Shown here piece after piece: positions 1 to 7,963 of a stretch of DNA of 64,000 nt. Position numbers and translations under genes: made by a program. How positions within the stretch are numbered: position 1 is the first letter of the stretch; each line of letters opens with the position of its first letter. A model generated the notes under the pieces. That model saw only the letters and a program-made list of their open reading frames with translations, did no database searches and was not told the origin of the DNA. Source of the DNA: Castellaniella sp040276065 (GTDB taxonomy: Bacteria; Pseudomonadota; Gammaproteobacteria; Burkholderiales; Burkholderiaceae_B); assembly GCF_040276065.1 (NCBI RefSeq), contig NZ_JBELOI010000008.1:1-64000 (forward strand), given 5' to 3'.

Positions 1-1
1 T

Positions 2-301
2 TTTCTGCATTATGAAAACCGAGTCGATTGGGCTGGAAAAGCGGATTCTGAAATCGGCTTGATCAGACCTTCCCTAGTGCTCAAGCACAGCCCGGCCAGG
101 GCGCTGGCCGCCACGTTAAACTCGTGGCCGGAGCCCATCGTGCGGATGTGGCGCTTCTCCAAATCCAATGGAATCACCGAAGGATTCCACACCAAGATGG
201 AGATGCTCTCGCGTAGGGCCTACGGCTTCAGAAACTTTGAGAATTACCGCATGAGGGTCTTGGCTCAATGCGGTTGGAACGGTGTCATCAACCGTGTCTG
301 A
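2..301 (+). CDS. ISL3-family transposase, C-terminal part (5' end outside window)
   Basis: The reading frame is open from the left edge to the stop at 299-301. The C-terminus carries the residues KSNGITEGFH followed by RRAYGFRNFENYR, a run I recognise from the end of the DDE domain of ISL3-family transposases (the glutamate in ITEGFH region is the usual last acidic catalytic residue). Family members are about 400 residues, so roughly 300 residues lie outside the window. An IS1111-type element begins about 20 bp after the stop, so the downstream terminal repeat of this ISL3 element may have been interrupted; I could not identify that repeat. Whether the element is still active cannot be judged from this fragment. 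Confidence 0.8.
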   Translation, partial: FLHYENRVDWAGKADSEIGLIRPSLVLKHSPARALAATLNSWPEPIVRMWRFSKSNGITEGFHTKMEMLSRRAYGFRNFENYRMRVLAQCGWNGVINRV

Positions 302-604
302 TGGATGCCCATCCCCCGTACATGGACGCCCCCGGTTTGCCAAGCTTTCATTTCGATGATGGGTCGAAGGAAGAGATTGCAGCTGTACATTCGGACTTTC
401 GGTGTGGTATTTCTCCACTGTCCCTGATGGAATCTGCTGGCTGGTGCCCCTATCGTTAACACGCGAATCGTTGTCGCATCGGGGGAAACGGGCTTTACCA
501 ACCACGGTCTAACCTGTCTTGCCATCAATGTCGTGATCGCCTGAGCAATCGGTGAGGTGAAATCTGCTGCGTGTTGATGATGTATATAGGGTGAGCCGGT
601 CAGG
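302..604. other. Non-coding stretch: ISL3 3' flank plus tnp-distal end of the IS1111 element
   Basis: About 300 bp between the ISL3 transposase stop and the IS1111 transposase stop without a convincing gene. In the IS1111 group the long non-coding end downstream of the transposase gene is known to give rise to the guide RNA (bridge RNA / seekRNA) that selects the target, so positions about 333-604 read on the minus strand are the place to look for it. I did not derive a secondary structure, so this is assigned by position only. Confidence 0.4.
322..332 (+). repeat. IS1111-type element, inverted repeat at the tnp 3' side
   Basis: ATGGACGCCCC; exact reverse complement of the 11 bp at 1716-1726. 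Subterminal repeats rather than terminal ones distinguish the IS1111 group from classical IS110. Confidence 0.8.
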
Positions 605-1639
605 CTACACGCTGGCTGCACCGACCACATGGTCGGGCTGGAAGCGGCGGTTATAAAACAGCACCGCCCAGACTATCCTGGCCGTCTTGTTCGCTTGGGC
701 TACCACGGCGATGTTCGTGCCCCGTCGATGGATCAGCTTACAGAGCCAGTGTTCGGGAGGCGCCTTTCTGCCAATGCTATAGGCAAGTGATCGGGCTCCG
801 TGAATCAGCAACGTTCGCAGGTAGACGTCGCCCCGCTTGCTGATACTAAGTAACGTAGGCTTGCCGCCGCTGGAGTGTTGCCTGGGCACCAGCCCAAGCC
901 ACGCGGCAAGCTCCCGTCCGCTCTTGAAGTGGCGAGCATCTCCCACTGTGGCCACCATTGCTGTGGCGGTCAATGGCCCAATGCCCGGAATCTGCTCAAG
1001 CCGCTGGCTCGCCTGGTCACTTCGGTGCCAGGCCTTGATCTGAATCTCAATCTCGTCGACCTGCCGATCCAGCAGCCTCAAGTGCTCCAGCAGCCGTTCC
1101 ACGAGCGCCCGAAACATACCCGGCACCTCACTGGCCGCATCCTCGATCAGCGCGGGCACTCGTTGCCGGATGTGGCTAATGCCTTGAGGCACAACCAGAC
1201 CATACTCTGCCAGTAGGCCCCGGATCTGGTTGGCCTGGGCGGTTCGCGCCTTGATGAATCCCTGACGTGCCCGGTGTAGCGACAACACGGCCTGCTGATC
1301 AATGCTCTTGATAGGTACAAACCGCATCGTGGGCCGACCGACCGCTTCACAGATCGCCTCGGCATCGGCGACATCATTTTTATTGCTCTTGACGTAGGGT
1401 TTGACGAATTGTGGTGCGATCAGCTTGATCGTATGTCCCAAAGCCTGCAACTGACGGGCCCAGTGGTGGGCGCTGCCGCAAGCTTCCATGCCAATGAGAC
1501 ACGGCTCCAGATTGGCAAAGAACGCCGTTATCTGATCACGCCGCAGTTGCTTGCGTAGGACCACCTGGCCCTGCGCATCCGCGCCGTGAACCTGGAATAC
1601 GTTCTTTGCAAGGTCGATGCCGACCGTCGTAATCTTCAT
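605..1639 (-). CDS. IS110-family (IS1111 group) DEDD transposase
   Basis: 344 residues, full length for the family. The N-terminal DEDD (RuvC-like) domain shows the acidic residues in context: VGIDLAKN near residue 8, LIGMEACGSAHHWAR near residue 58, and NDVADAEAI near residue 98. The C-terminal transposase_20 domain has QIPGIGPLTATAMVA (helix-hairpin-helix-like) and the catalytic-serine region KRGDVYLRTLLIHGARS. The start at 1639 is chosen because GGAGG lies 7 bp upstream; a 14-residue longer form lacks a ribosome site. No frameshift is seen, so the enzyme looks intact. It recombines the element through a circular intermediate guided by an element-encoded RNA in characterised relatives. Confidence 0.92.
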   Translation of the reverse strand: MKITTVGIDLAKNVFQVHGADAQGQVVLRKQLRRDQITAFFANLEPCLIGMEACGSAHHWARQLQALGHTIKLIAPQFVKPYVKSNKNDVADAEAICEAVGRPTMRFVPIKSIDQQAVLSLHRARQGFIKARTAQANQIRGLLAEYGLVVPQGISHIRQRVPALIEDAASEVPGMFRALVERLLEHLRLLDRQVDEIEIQIKAWHRSDQASQRLEQIPGIGPLTATAMVATVGDARHFKSGRELAAWLGLVPRQHSSGGKPTLLSISKRGDVYLRTLLIHGARSLAYSIGRKAPPEHWLCKLIHRRGTNIAVVAQANKTARIVWAVLFYNRRFQPDHVVGAASV

Positions 1640-1715
1640 GGTGGACGCCCTCCTGAGATGCAGTGAGTGTGACACCCTCACTTTAGGGCACCTCGATGCC
1701 GTGCGGCTTCAGGTA

Positions 1716-1726
1716 GGGGCGTCCAT
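1716..1726 (-). repeat. IS1111-type element, inverted repeat at the tnp 5' side
   Basis: GGGGCGTCCAT, partner of 322-332. Just outside it lies the small dyad CCCATT-GTT-AATGGG (1727-1741), which may belong to the element tip or to the target. Confidence 0.75.
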
Positions 1727-1761
1727 CCCATTGTTAATGGGGTAGAGCCCGGCATGAACTC

Positions 1762-1840
<79 letters not shown>

Positions 1841-1844
1841 TTAT

Positions 1845-1886
1845 CCGTCGCGCCGCCAGACTTGCAACAGCCTGGCGGCGCGACGG
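1845..1886. other. Perfect 15-bp stem-loop abutting the tRNA-Ile gene
   Basis: CCGTCGCGCCGCCAG (1845-1859) and its exact reverse complement (1872-1886) flank a 12-base loop. On the tRNA strand the stem ends four bases before the mature tRNA 5' end, so it would form in the precursor leader. No T-run follows on either strand, so it does not look like an intrinsic terminator. Confidence 0.7.
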
Positions 1887-2029
1887 ACACGATAATTATG
1901 GCATAAGACGGTCCTGTCCGGGATGGCGGAGGGCCCCTCGCGGGGCTTCTCGCAATCTGTCACCACTGGTTTGGCGCAGGTCCGCACATGGATGGTAAGC
2001 TCGCCGAAAAGAATAGGGAGAGGTGGCGT

Positions 2030-5000
2030 ATGGGTCGGGTCGTTGAGAGGGTGCTTGCGGGCGCGCTGGTTTTGGTGGCAGCCTCCGCGGCCGGCGCTGC
2101 CGAGGTGGCGCGCTTCACTCCGCAGGGCGTGGCCGCCCGCGTATCGCAGGTCCAGGCCGACTTCCCGGCACCGGCCGTCGCGCTGGGCGACGACCGCGCC
2201 GTCGATCCGTTCGTCATACGTTGCGATGCCGGAGCGCCCCTGGGCGTGGGCCGCTGGGTCGATGCGAGCCATTGGGTGTTTACATTCCGCAAACCGCTGG
2301 CCGGAGCGGTCTCTTGTTCCGCGAGCGTCAATCCCGATTTTCGCGACCTCGAGGGTCGACCCTTGGCCCAGTCGACGTCCTATGCGTTTTCCACGGGCGG
2401 GCCACGTCCGACGATGCGCCGTCCCTGGGGTTCGACCATAGACGAGGATCAGGTGTTCGTCCTGTCCTTCAACGCGCTGGTGGATGCGGCGACGGTGTCC
2501 GCGCACACGGTGTGCCGCGTTCAGGGCATCGGCGAGGCGGTGGCGGTGCGGTTGATCGAGGGGGCCGCCCGGCGTGAGATTCTGGAGTCCGCCGGCATGG
2601 AGGACGCCGTCCCCGACGCCGGGACGCAATTGGTGCAATGCAAGCGCACGCTGCCTGCAAAAGCCAAGGTGAGGCTCGAGGTCGGGCCGGGGGTCCGGAC
2701 GCTCGCGGTCGCAGGCGCCCCCGCGGTGCCCAGCACGCGAGCCCACGGCTTTGATTTCCGGGTGCGCGAGGCCTTCGCCGCCAGCATGCGGTGCATGCGC
2801 GAGCATGCGCAGGCCGCCTGCTCGCCGCTGGGCGATATCGTGCTCGGGTTCTCGGCACCCGTGCCGACCGAGCGGGCGATGGCCGCGACGCTTGAGACCG
2901 CGCAGGGCGTGCGCCGACCGGCAAGCGTCGGGGTGGAAGCCCCCGATTTTGTCGATCAGCTGCGTTTCGAGGCGCCGTTCCCCGAGAACGAGGCCCTGCG
3001 CCTGACCTTGCCCGAGGATATCCGGGACGATGCGGGCCGCCCGCTATCGAACCGGGCGCGCTTCCCCTTGCCCATTCCGACCGCGGCGCTGCCGCCCCTG
3101 GTGAAGTTTGCCTCGGGTACTTTCGGGGTGGTCGAGCGCTTTGCCGAGGCACCCGCGGCCTCGGGTGAGGCGGCCGCCGTGGTGCCGCTTGCACTGCGGC
3201 GGGTGGAGCCCGAGCTGCTGAGCCGCGAGTTGACGATCTCGGCCGGTACGGCCCGGGACCACGTCACGACCGACGACGCGGAGGCGCTGCGCTGGTATGC
3301 CAAGGTCGCCTTCTTCGATGGCGGGGCGCTCACCGCCCGCCAGATCGAGGATGCGCGGGCGCTGCGCACGCTCGGCGAGGAGGGGCCGGATGTGCCCCGG
3401 ATCGATCTGCGCAAGGTGTCCTTGTTCGGCGAGCGGGACGCGGCCCGCACCCTGCGACTGCCCGGCGTGTCGCAGGATCCGGCGATCGAGGTGGTGGGCG
3501 TGCCCTTGGCGGAGCCCGGTTTCCACGTGATCGAGGTCGAGTCCGCGCAGCTCGGCGCCTCTTTGCTGGGCGAGTCGGCGCCGGTCTACGTGCGGACTTC
3601 TGTGCTGGTGACCAACCTTGCCGTCCATGTCAAGACCGGTCGCGACGACTTGCTGGTATGGGTGACGTCGCTGGACGACGGGCGGCCGGTCGGCGACGCG
3701 CAGGTGGCGGTGCTCGATTGTGCGGGCCGCCGCCTGGATCAGGGCAGCACGGATGCCCGGGGCCTGTGGCACCGGATGGGGGCGATCGAGAATGCGGCCG
3801 AGTGTTACGGCGGCGCTGCGTCCGGCCTGTTCGTGACGGCGCGTGTTGCTGCCGATCATCCCGAGGCCGGCGGGCAGGCGGACTTTTCCTTTGCCTGGAC
3901 CTCATGGAATCGCGGCATCGAGTCCTGGCGCTTTCCAGTCTCCACCGAGTCCTCGTCCACGCCCGACCTGGTGGCGCATGCCGTGATCGACCGGACGTTG
4001 CTGCATCCCGGCGACCCGGTTTCCATGAAGGTATTCGCGCGTGTGCTCACGCGCACCGGCATGGACAACCCGCCGACCTCGCGGCTGCCGCCGCAGGCGG
4101 TGATTGAGCACGAAGGGTCGGGCGAGCGTGCGGCGGTCGACCTGGATTGGATGCTGAGCCCGAGCGGCGGCCGGTATGCGCTGCTGCGCTACGACGTGCA
4201 GCCCACTGCGAAACTCGGTCGCTATGCCGTGACGCTGGAGGAGCCCCGGCCCGCCGACGCGAAGGGCTGGGAGTGGGCGCCCAGCCATCGGATTGGTGAA
4301 TTCCGGGTCGAGTCCTTTCAGTTGCCCGTGCTGACCGGCAGCCTCAAACTCAGCACCCCGCAGGGGCCCGGGCCTCTGGTCGCGCCCGAGTCGGTGCGCG
4401 CCGATGTTCAGCTCGCCTACGTCTCGGGTGGGCCGGCAGCAGGGCAGGCGGTGTCTCTGTCGGCGGTGTCCCGGCCCTTGGGTGTCGGATTTCCCGGCTA
4501 TGAGGATTATGCGTTCGGCGTGCCGGACGGCATGCGCTCGGACGAGGATCGCGGCCAGGTCGAGGGTCTGCGTCGCTTGATTCTGGACAAATATGCGCTG
4601 CAGCTGGATTCCCAGGGCGGTGCCCAGGTGCAATTGCCGGAATTGCCGCGGCCGCTCGAGCCCCAGTCCTGGCTGGTCGAGGCCAGTTTCACGGATCCCA
4701 ACGGCGAGGTGCAGACCATTGCGCAGGCCGCGCCGGTCTGGCCCTCGGCGGTGGTGGTCGGCCTGCGCACGGGTGGATCCCTGGCCCAGGGCGAGGCGGC
4801 GGAGGTCGGCATCGTTGCGCTGGATCCCTCGGGCCGGCCGGTGGTGGGCGTCGAGGTGCGCCTGGACGGTCGGGTGCGGACGGTCTATTCGACCCGCAAG
4901 CGCCTGGTGGGCGGCTTCTATCGCTATGACTCGTACGACAAGGTCGCGGAGTTGGGCACGCTGTGCCAGGGCAAGACCGACGAGCGTGGCCTGCTGGCCT

Positions 5001-7963
5001 GTCCGGTGCGCATGGACCGCTGGGGCGAGATACAGCTTTTCGCCCGGGCGGCCGATGCGCAGGGTCGTGTGTCGCAGGCGGCCTCCTCGGTCTGGGTTTG
5101 GGGCGGGGACGCCTGGTTCGGCGGCGGCGAGGATGATCGCATCGATGTGATTCCTGAGCGCAAGGTCTGGAAACCCGGCGAGACCGCAGAATTCCAAGTG
5201 CGCATGCCGTTTCGACGTGCCCAGGCGCTGGTGGCGGTCGAGCGCGAAGGTGTTCTCGAAACCCACGTGCTCGAGCTCGATGGGGACCAGCCCGTGATCC
5301 GCCTGCCGGTCAAGGCCGAGTGGGGGCCGAACGTCTATGTGTCGGTCCTGGCTGTGCGCGGGCGTGTCCGGGAGGTCCCCTGGTCGTCGTTCTTTTCTTG
5401 GGGGTGGCGCGAACCTCTGGACTGGTACCGCGCCTGGTCGAATCGGGTCGACGAGGCGCCCGTGCCCACGGGGCTGGTGGATTTGGCCAAGCCCTCGTTT
5501 CGCTTCGGGCTCGCCGAGATTCAGGTCGATGACGGCCAGAGCCGCCTGCAGGTGAGCGTGCAGGCCGATCGGCCGCAGTATCAGGTGCGCGAGACGGCGC
5601 AGGTGGATGTGGAGGTCAGGCGGCCCGATGGCGCCCCCGCCGCAGGCGCGAGCCTCGCCTTCGCGGCGGTGGACGAGGCATTGCTCGAACTGATGGGCAA
5701 TCCGAGCTGGGATGTATCCTCCGCCATGCGTGTCTTGCGCGGCTATGGGGTCGAGACCGCGACCGGGATGGGCGAGGTGGTCGGGCGTCGGCACTATGGC
5801 CGCAAGGCGGTGCCCGCGGGCGGCGGCGGCGGGTTCAGCCCGACGCGCGAGCTCTTTGACACGCTGCTGTTGTGGCGTGGCGAGGTGGTCCTGGACGCCC
5901 AGGGGCGGGCGCGCATCGAGGTGCCGCTGAACGATGCGCTGACCCGCTTCCGGCTGGTGGCGGTCGCTGATTCCGGCCCAGGCCTTTTCGGCATGGGGCA
6001 GACCGACATCACCGTGACCCAGGATTTGCAGCTCATTGCCGGCTTGCCCCGTCTGGTGCGCGGCGGCGATACCTATACGGCGCGTGTGACTGTGCGCAAT
6101 CGGACCGATCGGGCCATGGCGGTGCGCGCCGAGGCGCGCGTGGCGGCGGCCTCGGGCGCGGCGCGGGAGCTCCAGGCCCGGGCGCTGAACGTGGCGCCGG
6201 GGATGGCGGACGTGATCGAGTGGCCGGTGACCGCCCCTGAGGCGTCCGACGAGTCCGGCTTCGAAGCGCTCGAATGGGACATCCGGGCCACCGGAACGCC
6301 GGAAGGCGGAGGCAAGGCCGCGGCGGATCACATCCGCGTTGCCCAGCGGCTGGCGCCCGCCGTGCCGGTGCGGGCGCGGCAGGCGAGCCTGGTTCCTCTG
6401 CGGCCCGGCGAGCCCTTGCGGATTCTCGTGGATGCCACACCGGCGGCCCTCAAGAACGCCGCCGGCCAGGTCCGGGGCGCCGTGCAGGTGGGCCTGCGAT
6501 CCAGCCTCGCGGGCGTCATGCCGGGGGTGCGCGCCTGGTTGAGCGACTATCCGTATACCTGCCTGGAACAACTCAGCGCCAAGGCACTCGGACTGCGCGA
6601 CCCGGCGGCGTGGGAGGCGCTGATGCGCCGCCTGCCCGGTTATCTGGACGAGCGGGGGCTGGCGGCCTACTTCCCCGGTGGGAGGGGCAGCGTCGTCCTG
6701 ACCGCACACCTCTTATCGGTCGCCGCCGAGGCGAGCGCCCTGGGGTGGGCCTACACTATTCCCGAAGAGTCACGCCCGCGCATGGTGACGGCCTTGCAGG
6801 ACTTTGTGCTGGGCCGGATTGAATCCGATGATTGGGCGCCGGCGCGCGATGAGGCATGGCGCAAGGTGATTGCCATCGAGGCCCTCGCCCGCAACGGGGC
6901 CTATCGGCCCGGCATGCTCGACAGCATCGATCTGGACGTGACGGACTGGCCCAGCGCCGCCCTCGTGGACTGGTTGTCGATCCTGCGCAATGTGCCCGGC
7001 ATCGAACAGCGCGCACAACGCCTCACCGAGGCCAAGGCCCTGCTGCGCGGCCGCTTGACGCGCCATGGCACCACGCTGGTGCTGGATGACGACACGGCGG
7101 ACAGCGGCTGGTGGCTGATGAGCTCCGCCGCGGGGGTCCAGGCGCGCCTGCTCATGGCGCTGCTGACCGAGGCGGATTGGCGCGAGGATATGCCGCGCCT
7201 GGCGATGGGACTGATGAGCATGCAGCGGCGGGGCGCCTGGCTGACCACCACGGCCAACGTGCTGGGCAGCTTGGCGATGGCGCACTTTGCGCGGGCCTTC
7301 GAGTCGACGGCGGGCGAGGGCGAGATCCTCGTCGGCCTGGACGGCGGCGCGCCGGCGCGGACGCTGTCCTGGCAGGCCATGCCCGAGCGAGACGGTGTGC
7401 ACGCCCAGACCATAGACCTGCCGTGGACCGGTGTCGGCCGCGACGTGCTGACCCTCGAGCCTAAAGGCGCGGGCGGCGGCTGGGCGGCCATCAGTGCCCG
7501 CACGGCCGTGGCCGATGCGCAGCCAGTGGATGCCGGCATGCGCATCGAGCGTCGCATCGAGGCGGTCGCGCGCGCCCGTCCGGATCACTGGTCGCCGGGG
7601 GATGTGTATCGGGTCCACTTGCGCATCGAGGCGCGGATGGCTGCGGTATGGGCGGTGGTCAGCGACCCGGTGCCGGCCGGCGCATCGATCCTGGGCAGCG
7701 GCCTGGGGCGCGATTCGGCCATCGCCACCCGCGGCGAGCAGGCGGTCGACGGCGGGATCGGCCCGAGTTTCATCGAGCGCGACGCGGGAATGTATCGGGC
7801 GTATTTCGAGGTCCTGCCCAGCGGCGTCCGGAACATCGAATACACCGTGCGGATCGATGCGCCGGGGCACTTCCAATTGCCGCCCACGCGTATCGAGGCG
7901 CTGTACCAGCCGGATGTCTTTGGCAGTGCGCCCAATGCGCCCTTTGATGTGGAGGCGCCCTGA
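2030..7963 (+). CDS. Bacterial alpha-2-macroglobulin (YfhM/ECAM type), periplasmic protease trap
   Basis: 1977 residues. The chosen start at 2030 follows GGGAGAGG and opens directly into a signal peptide (VLAGALVLVAASAAGAAE); an in-frame ATG at 1988 would put 14 charged residues in front of it. There is no lipobox cysteine, unlike the E. coli YfhM lipoprotein. The body is a chain of MG-type beta-sandwich domains followed by the A2M, thioester and receptor-binding regions. The thioester motif CLEQ is intact (Cys1511, context YPYTCLEQ). The family traps proteases that enter the periplasm. It overlaps pbpC by one base (TGATG), the standard partner of this subfamily, which supports a role in cell-wall repair and defence. 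Confidence 0.93.
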   Translation: MGRVVERVLAGALVLVAASAAGAAEVARFTPQGVAARVSQVQADFPAPAVALGDDRAVDPFVIRCDAGAPLGVGRWVDASHWVFTFRKPLAGAVSCSASVNPDFRDLEGRPLAQSTSYAFSTGGPRPTMRRPWGSTIDEDQVFVLSFNALVDAATVSAHTVCRVQGIGEAVAVRLIEGAARREILESAGMEDAVPDAGTQLVQCKRTLPAKAKVRLEVGPGVRTLAVAGAPAVPSTRAHGFDFRVREAFAASMRCMREHAQAACSPLGDIVLGFSAPVPTERAMAATLETAQGVRRPASVGVEAPDFVDQLRFEAPFPENEALRLTLPEDIRDDAGRPLSNRARFPLPIPTAALPPLVKFASGTFGVVERFAEAPAASGEAAAVVPLALRRVEPELLSRELTISAGTARDHVTTDDAEALRWYAKVAFFDGGALTARQIEDARALRTLGEEGPDVPRIDLRKVSLFGERDAARTLRLPGVSQDPAIEVVGVPLAEPGFHVIEVESAQLGASLLGESAPVYVRTSVLVTNLAVHVKTGRDDLLVWVTSLDDGRPVGDAQVAVLDCAGRRLDQGSTDARGLWHRMGAIENAAECYGGAASGLFVTARVAADHPEAGGQADFSFAWTSWNRGIESWRFPVSTESSSTPDLVAHAVIDRTLLHPGDPVSMKVFARVLTRTGMDNPPTSRLPPQAVIEHEGSGERAAVDLDWMLSPSGGRYALLRYDVQPTAKLGRYAVTLEEPRPADAKGWEWAPSHRIGEFRVESFQLPVLTGSLKLSTPQGPGPLVAPESVRADVQLAYVSGGPAAGQAVSLSAVSRPLGVGFPGYEDYAFGVPDGMRSDEDRGQVEGLRRLILDKYALQLDSQGGAQVQLPELPRPLEPQSWLVEASFTDPNGEVQTIAQAAPVWPSAVVVGLRTGGSLAQGEAAEVGIVALDPSGRPVVGVEVRLDGRVRTVYSTRKRLVGGFYRYDSYDKVAELGTLCQGKTDERGLLACPVRMDRWGEIQLFARAADAQGRVSQAASSVWVWGGDAWFGGGEDDRIDVIPERKVWKPGETAEFQVRMPFRRAQALVAVEREGVLETHVLELDGDQPVIRLPVKAEWGPNVYVSVLAVRGRVREVPWSSFFSWGWREPLDWYRAWSNRVDEAPVPTGLVDLAKPSFRFGLAEIQVDDGQSRLQVSVQADRPQYQVRETAQVDVEVRRPDGAPAAGASLAFAAVDEALLELMGNPSWDVSSAMRVLRGYGVETATGMGEVVGRRHYGRKAVPAGGGGGFSPTRELFDTLLLWRGEVVLDAQGRARIEVPLNDALTRFRLVAVADSGPGLFGMGQTDITVTQDLQLIAGLPRLVRGGDTYTARVTVRNRTDRAMAVRAEARVAAASGAARELQARALNVAPGMADVIEWPVTAPEASDESGFEALEWDIRATGTPEGGGKAAADHIRVAQRLAPAVPVRARQASLVPLRPGEPLRILVDATPAALKNAAGQVRGAVQVGLRSSLAGVMPGVRAWLSDYPYTCLEQLSAKALGLRDPAAWEALMRRLPGYLDERGLAAYFPGGRGSVVLTAHLLSVAAEASALGWAYTIPEESRPRMVTALQDFVLGRIESDDWAPARDEAWRKVIAIEALARNGAYRPGMLDSIDLDVTDWPSAALVDWLSILRNVPGIEQRAQRLTEAKALLRGRLTRHGTTLVLDDDTADSGWWLMSSAAGVQARLLMALLTEADWREDMPRLAMGLMSMQRRGAWLTTTANVLGSLAMAHFARAFESTAGEGEILVGLDGGAPARTLSWQAMPERDGVHAQTIDLPWTGVGRDVLTLEPKGAGGGWAAISARTAVADAQPVDAGMRIERRIEAVARARPDHWSPGDVYRVHLRIEARMAAVWAVVSDPVPAGASILGSGLGRDSAIATRGEQAVDGGIGPSFIERDAGMYRAYFEVLPSGVRNIEYTVRIDAPGHFQLPPTRIEALYQPDVFGSAPNAPFDVEAP

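Larger units (their letters stand above)
322..1726 (-). mobile_element. IS1111-type insertion sequence (IS110 family)
   Basis: The coordinates run between the two subterminal inverted repeats ATGGACGCCCC (322-332) and GGGGCGTCCAT (1716-1726). The true tips should lie a few bases outside, as is usual in the IS1111 group, so the element is about 1.42 kb. It holds one transposase gene on the minus strand and about 270 bp of non-coding DNA downstream of that gene. It sits between an ISL3 transposase fragment and the 3' side of a tRNA-Ile gene. No target duplication is expected for this family. The exact ends are inferred, the repeats are seen. Confidence 0.8.

Noticed and set aside
3902..6709. 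Minus-strand open frame of about 935 codons opposite the alpha-2-macroglobulin gene
   Set aside because: A product of the high-GC codon pattern of the real gene; composition is Arg/His/Gly-rich, no domain, and the sense frame has a full family match.
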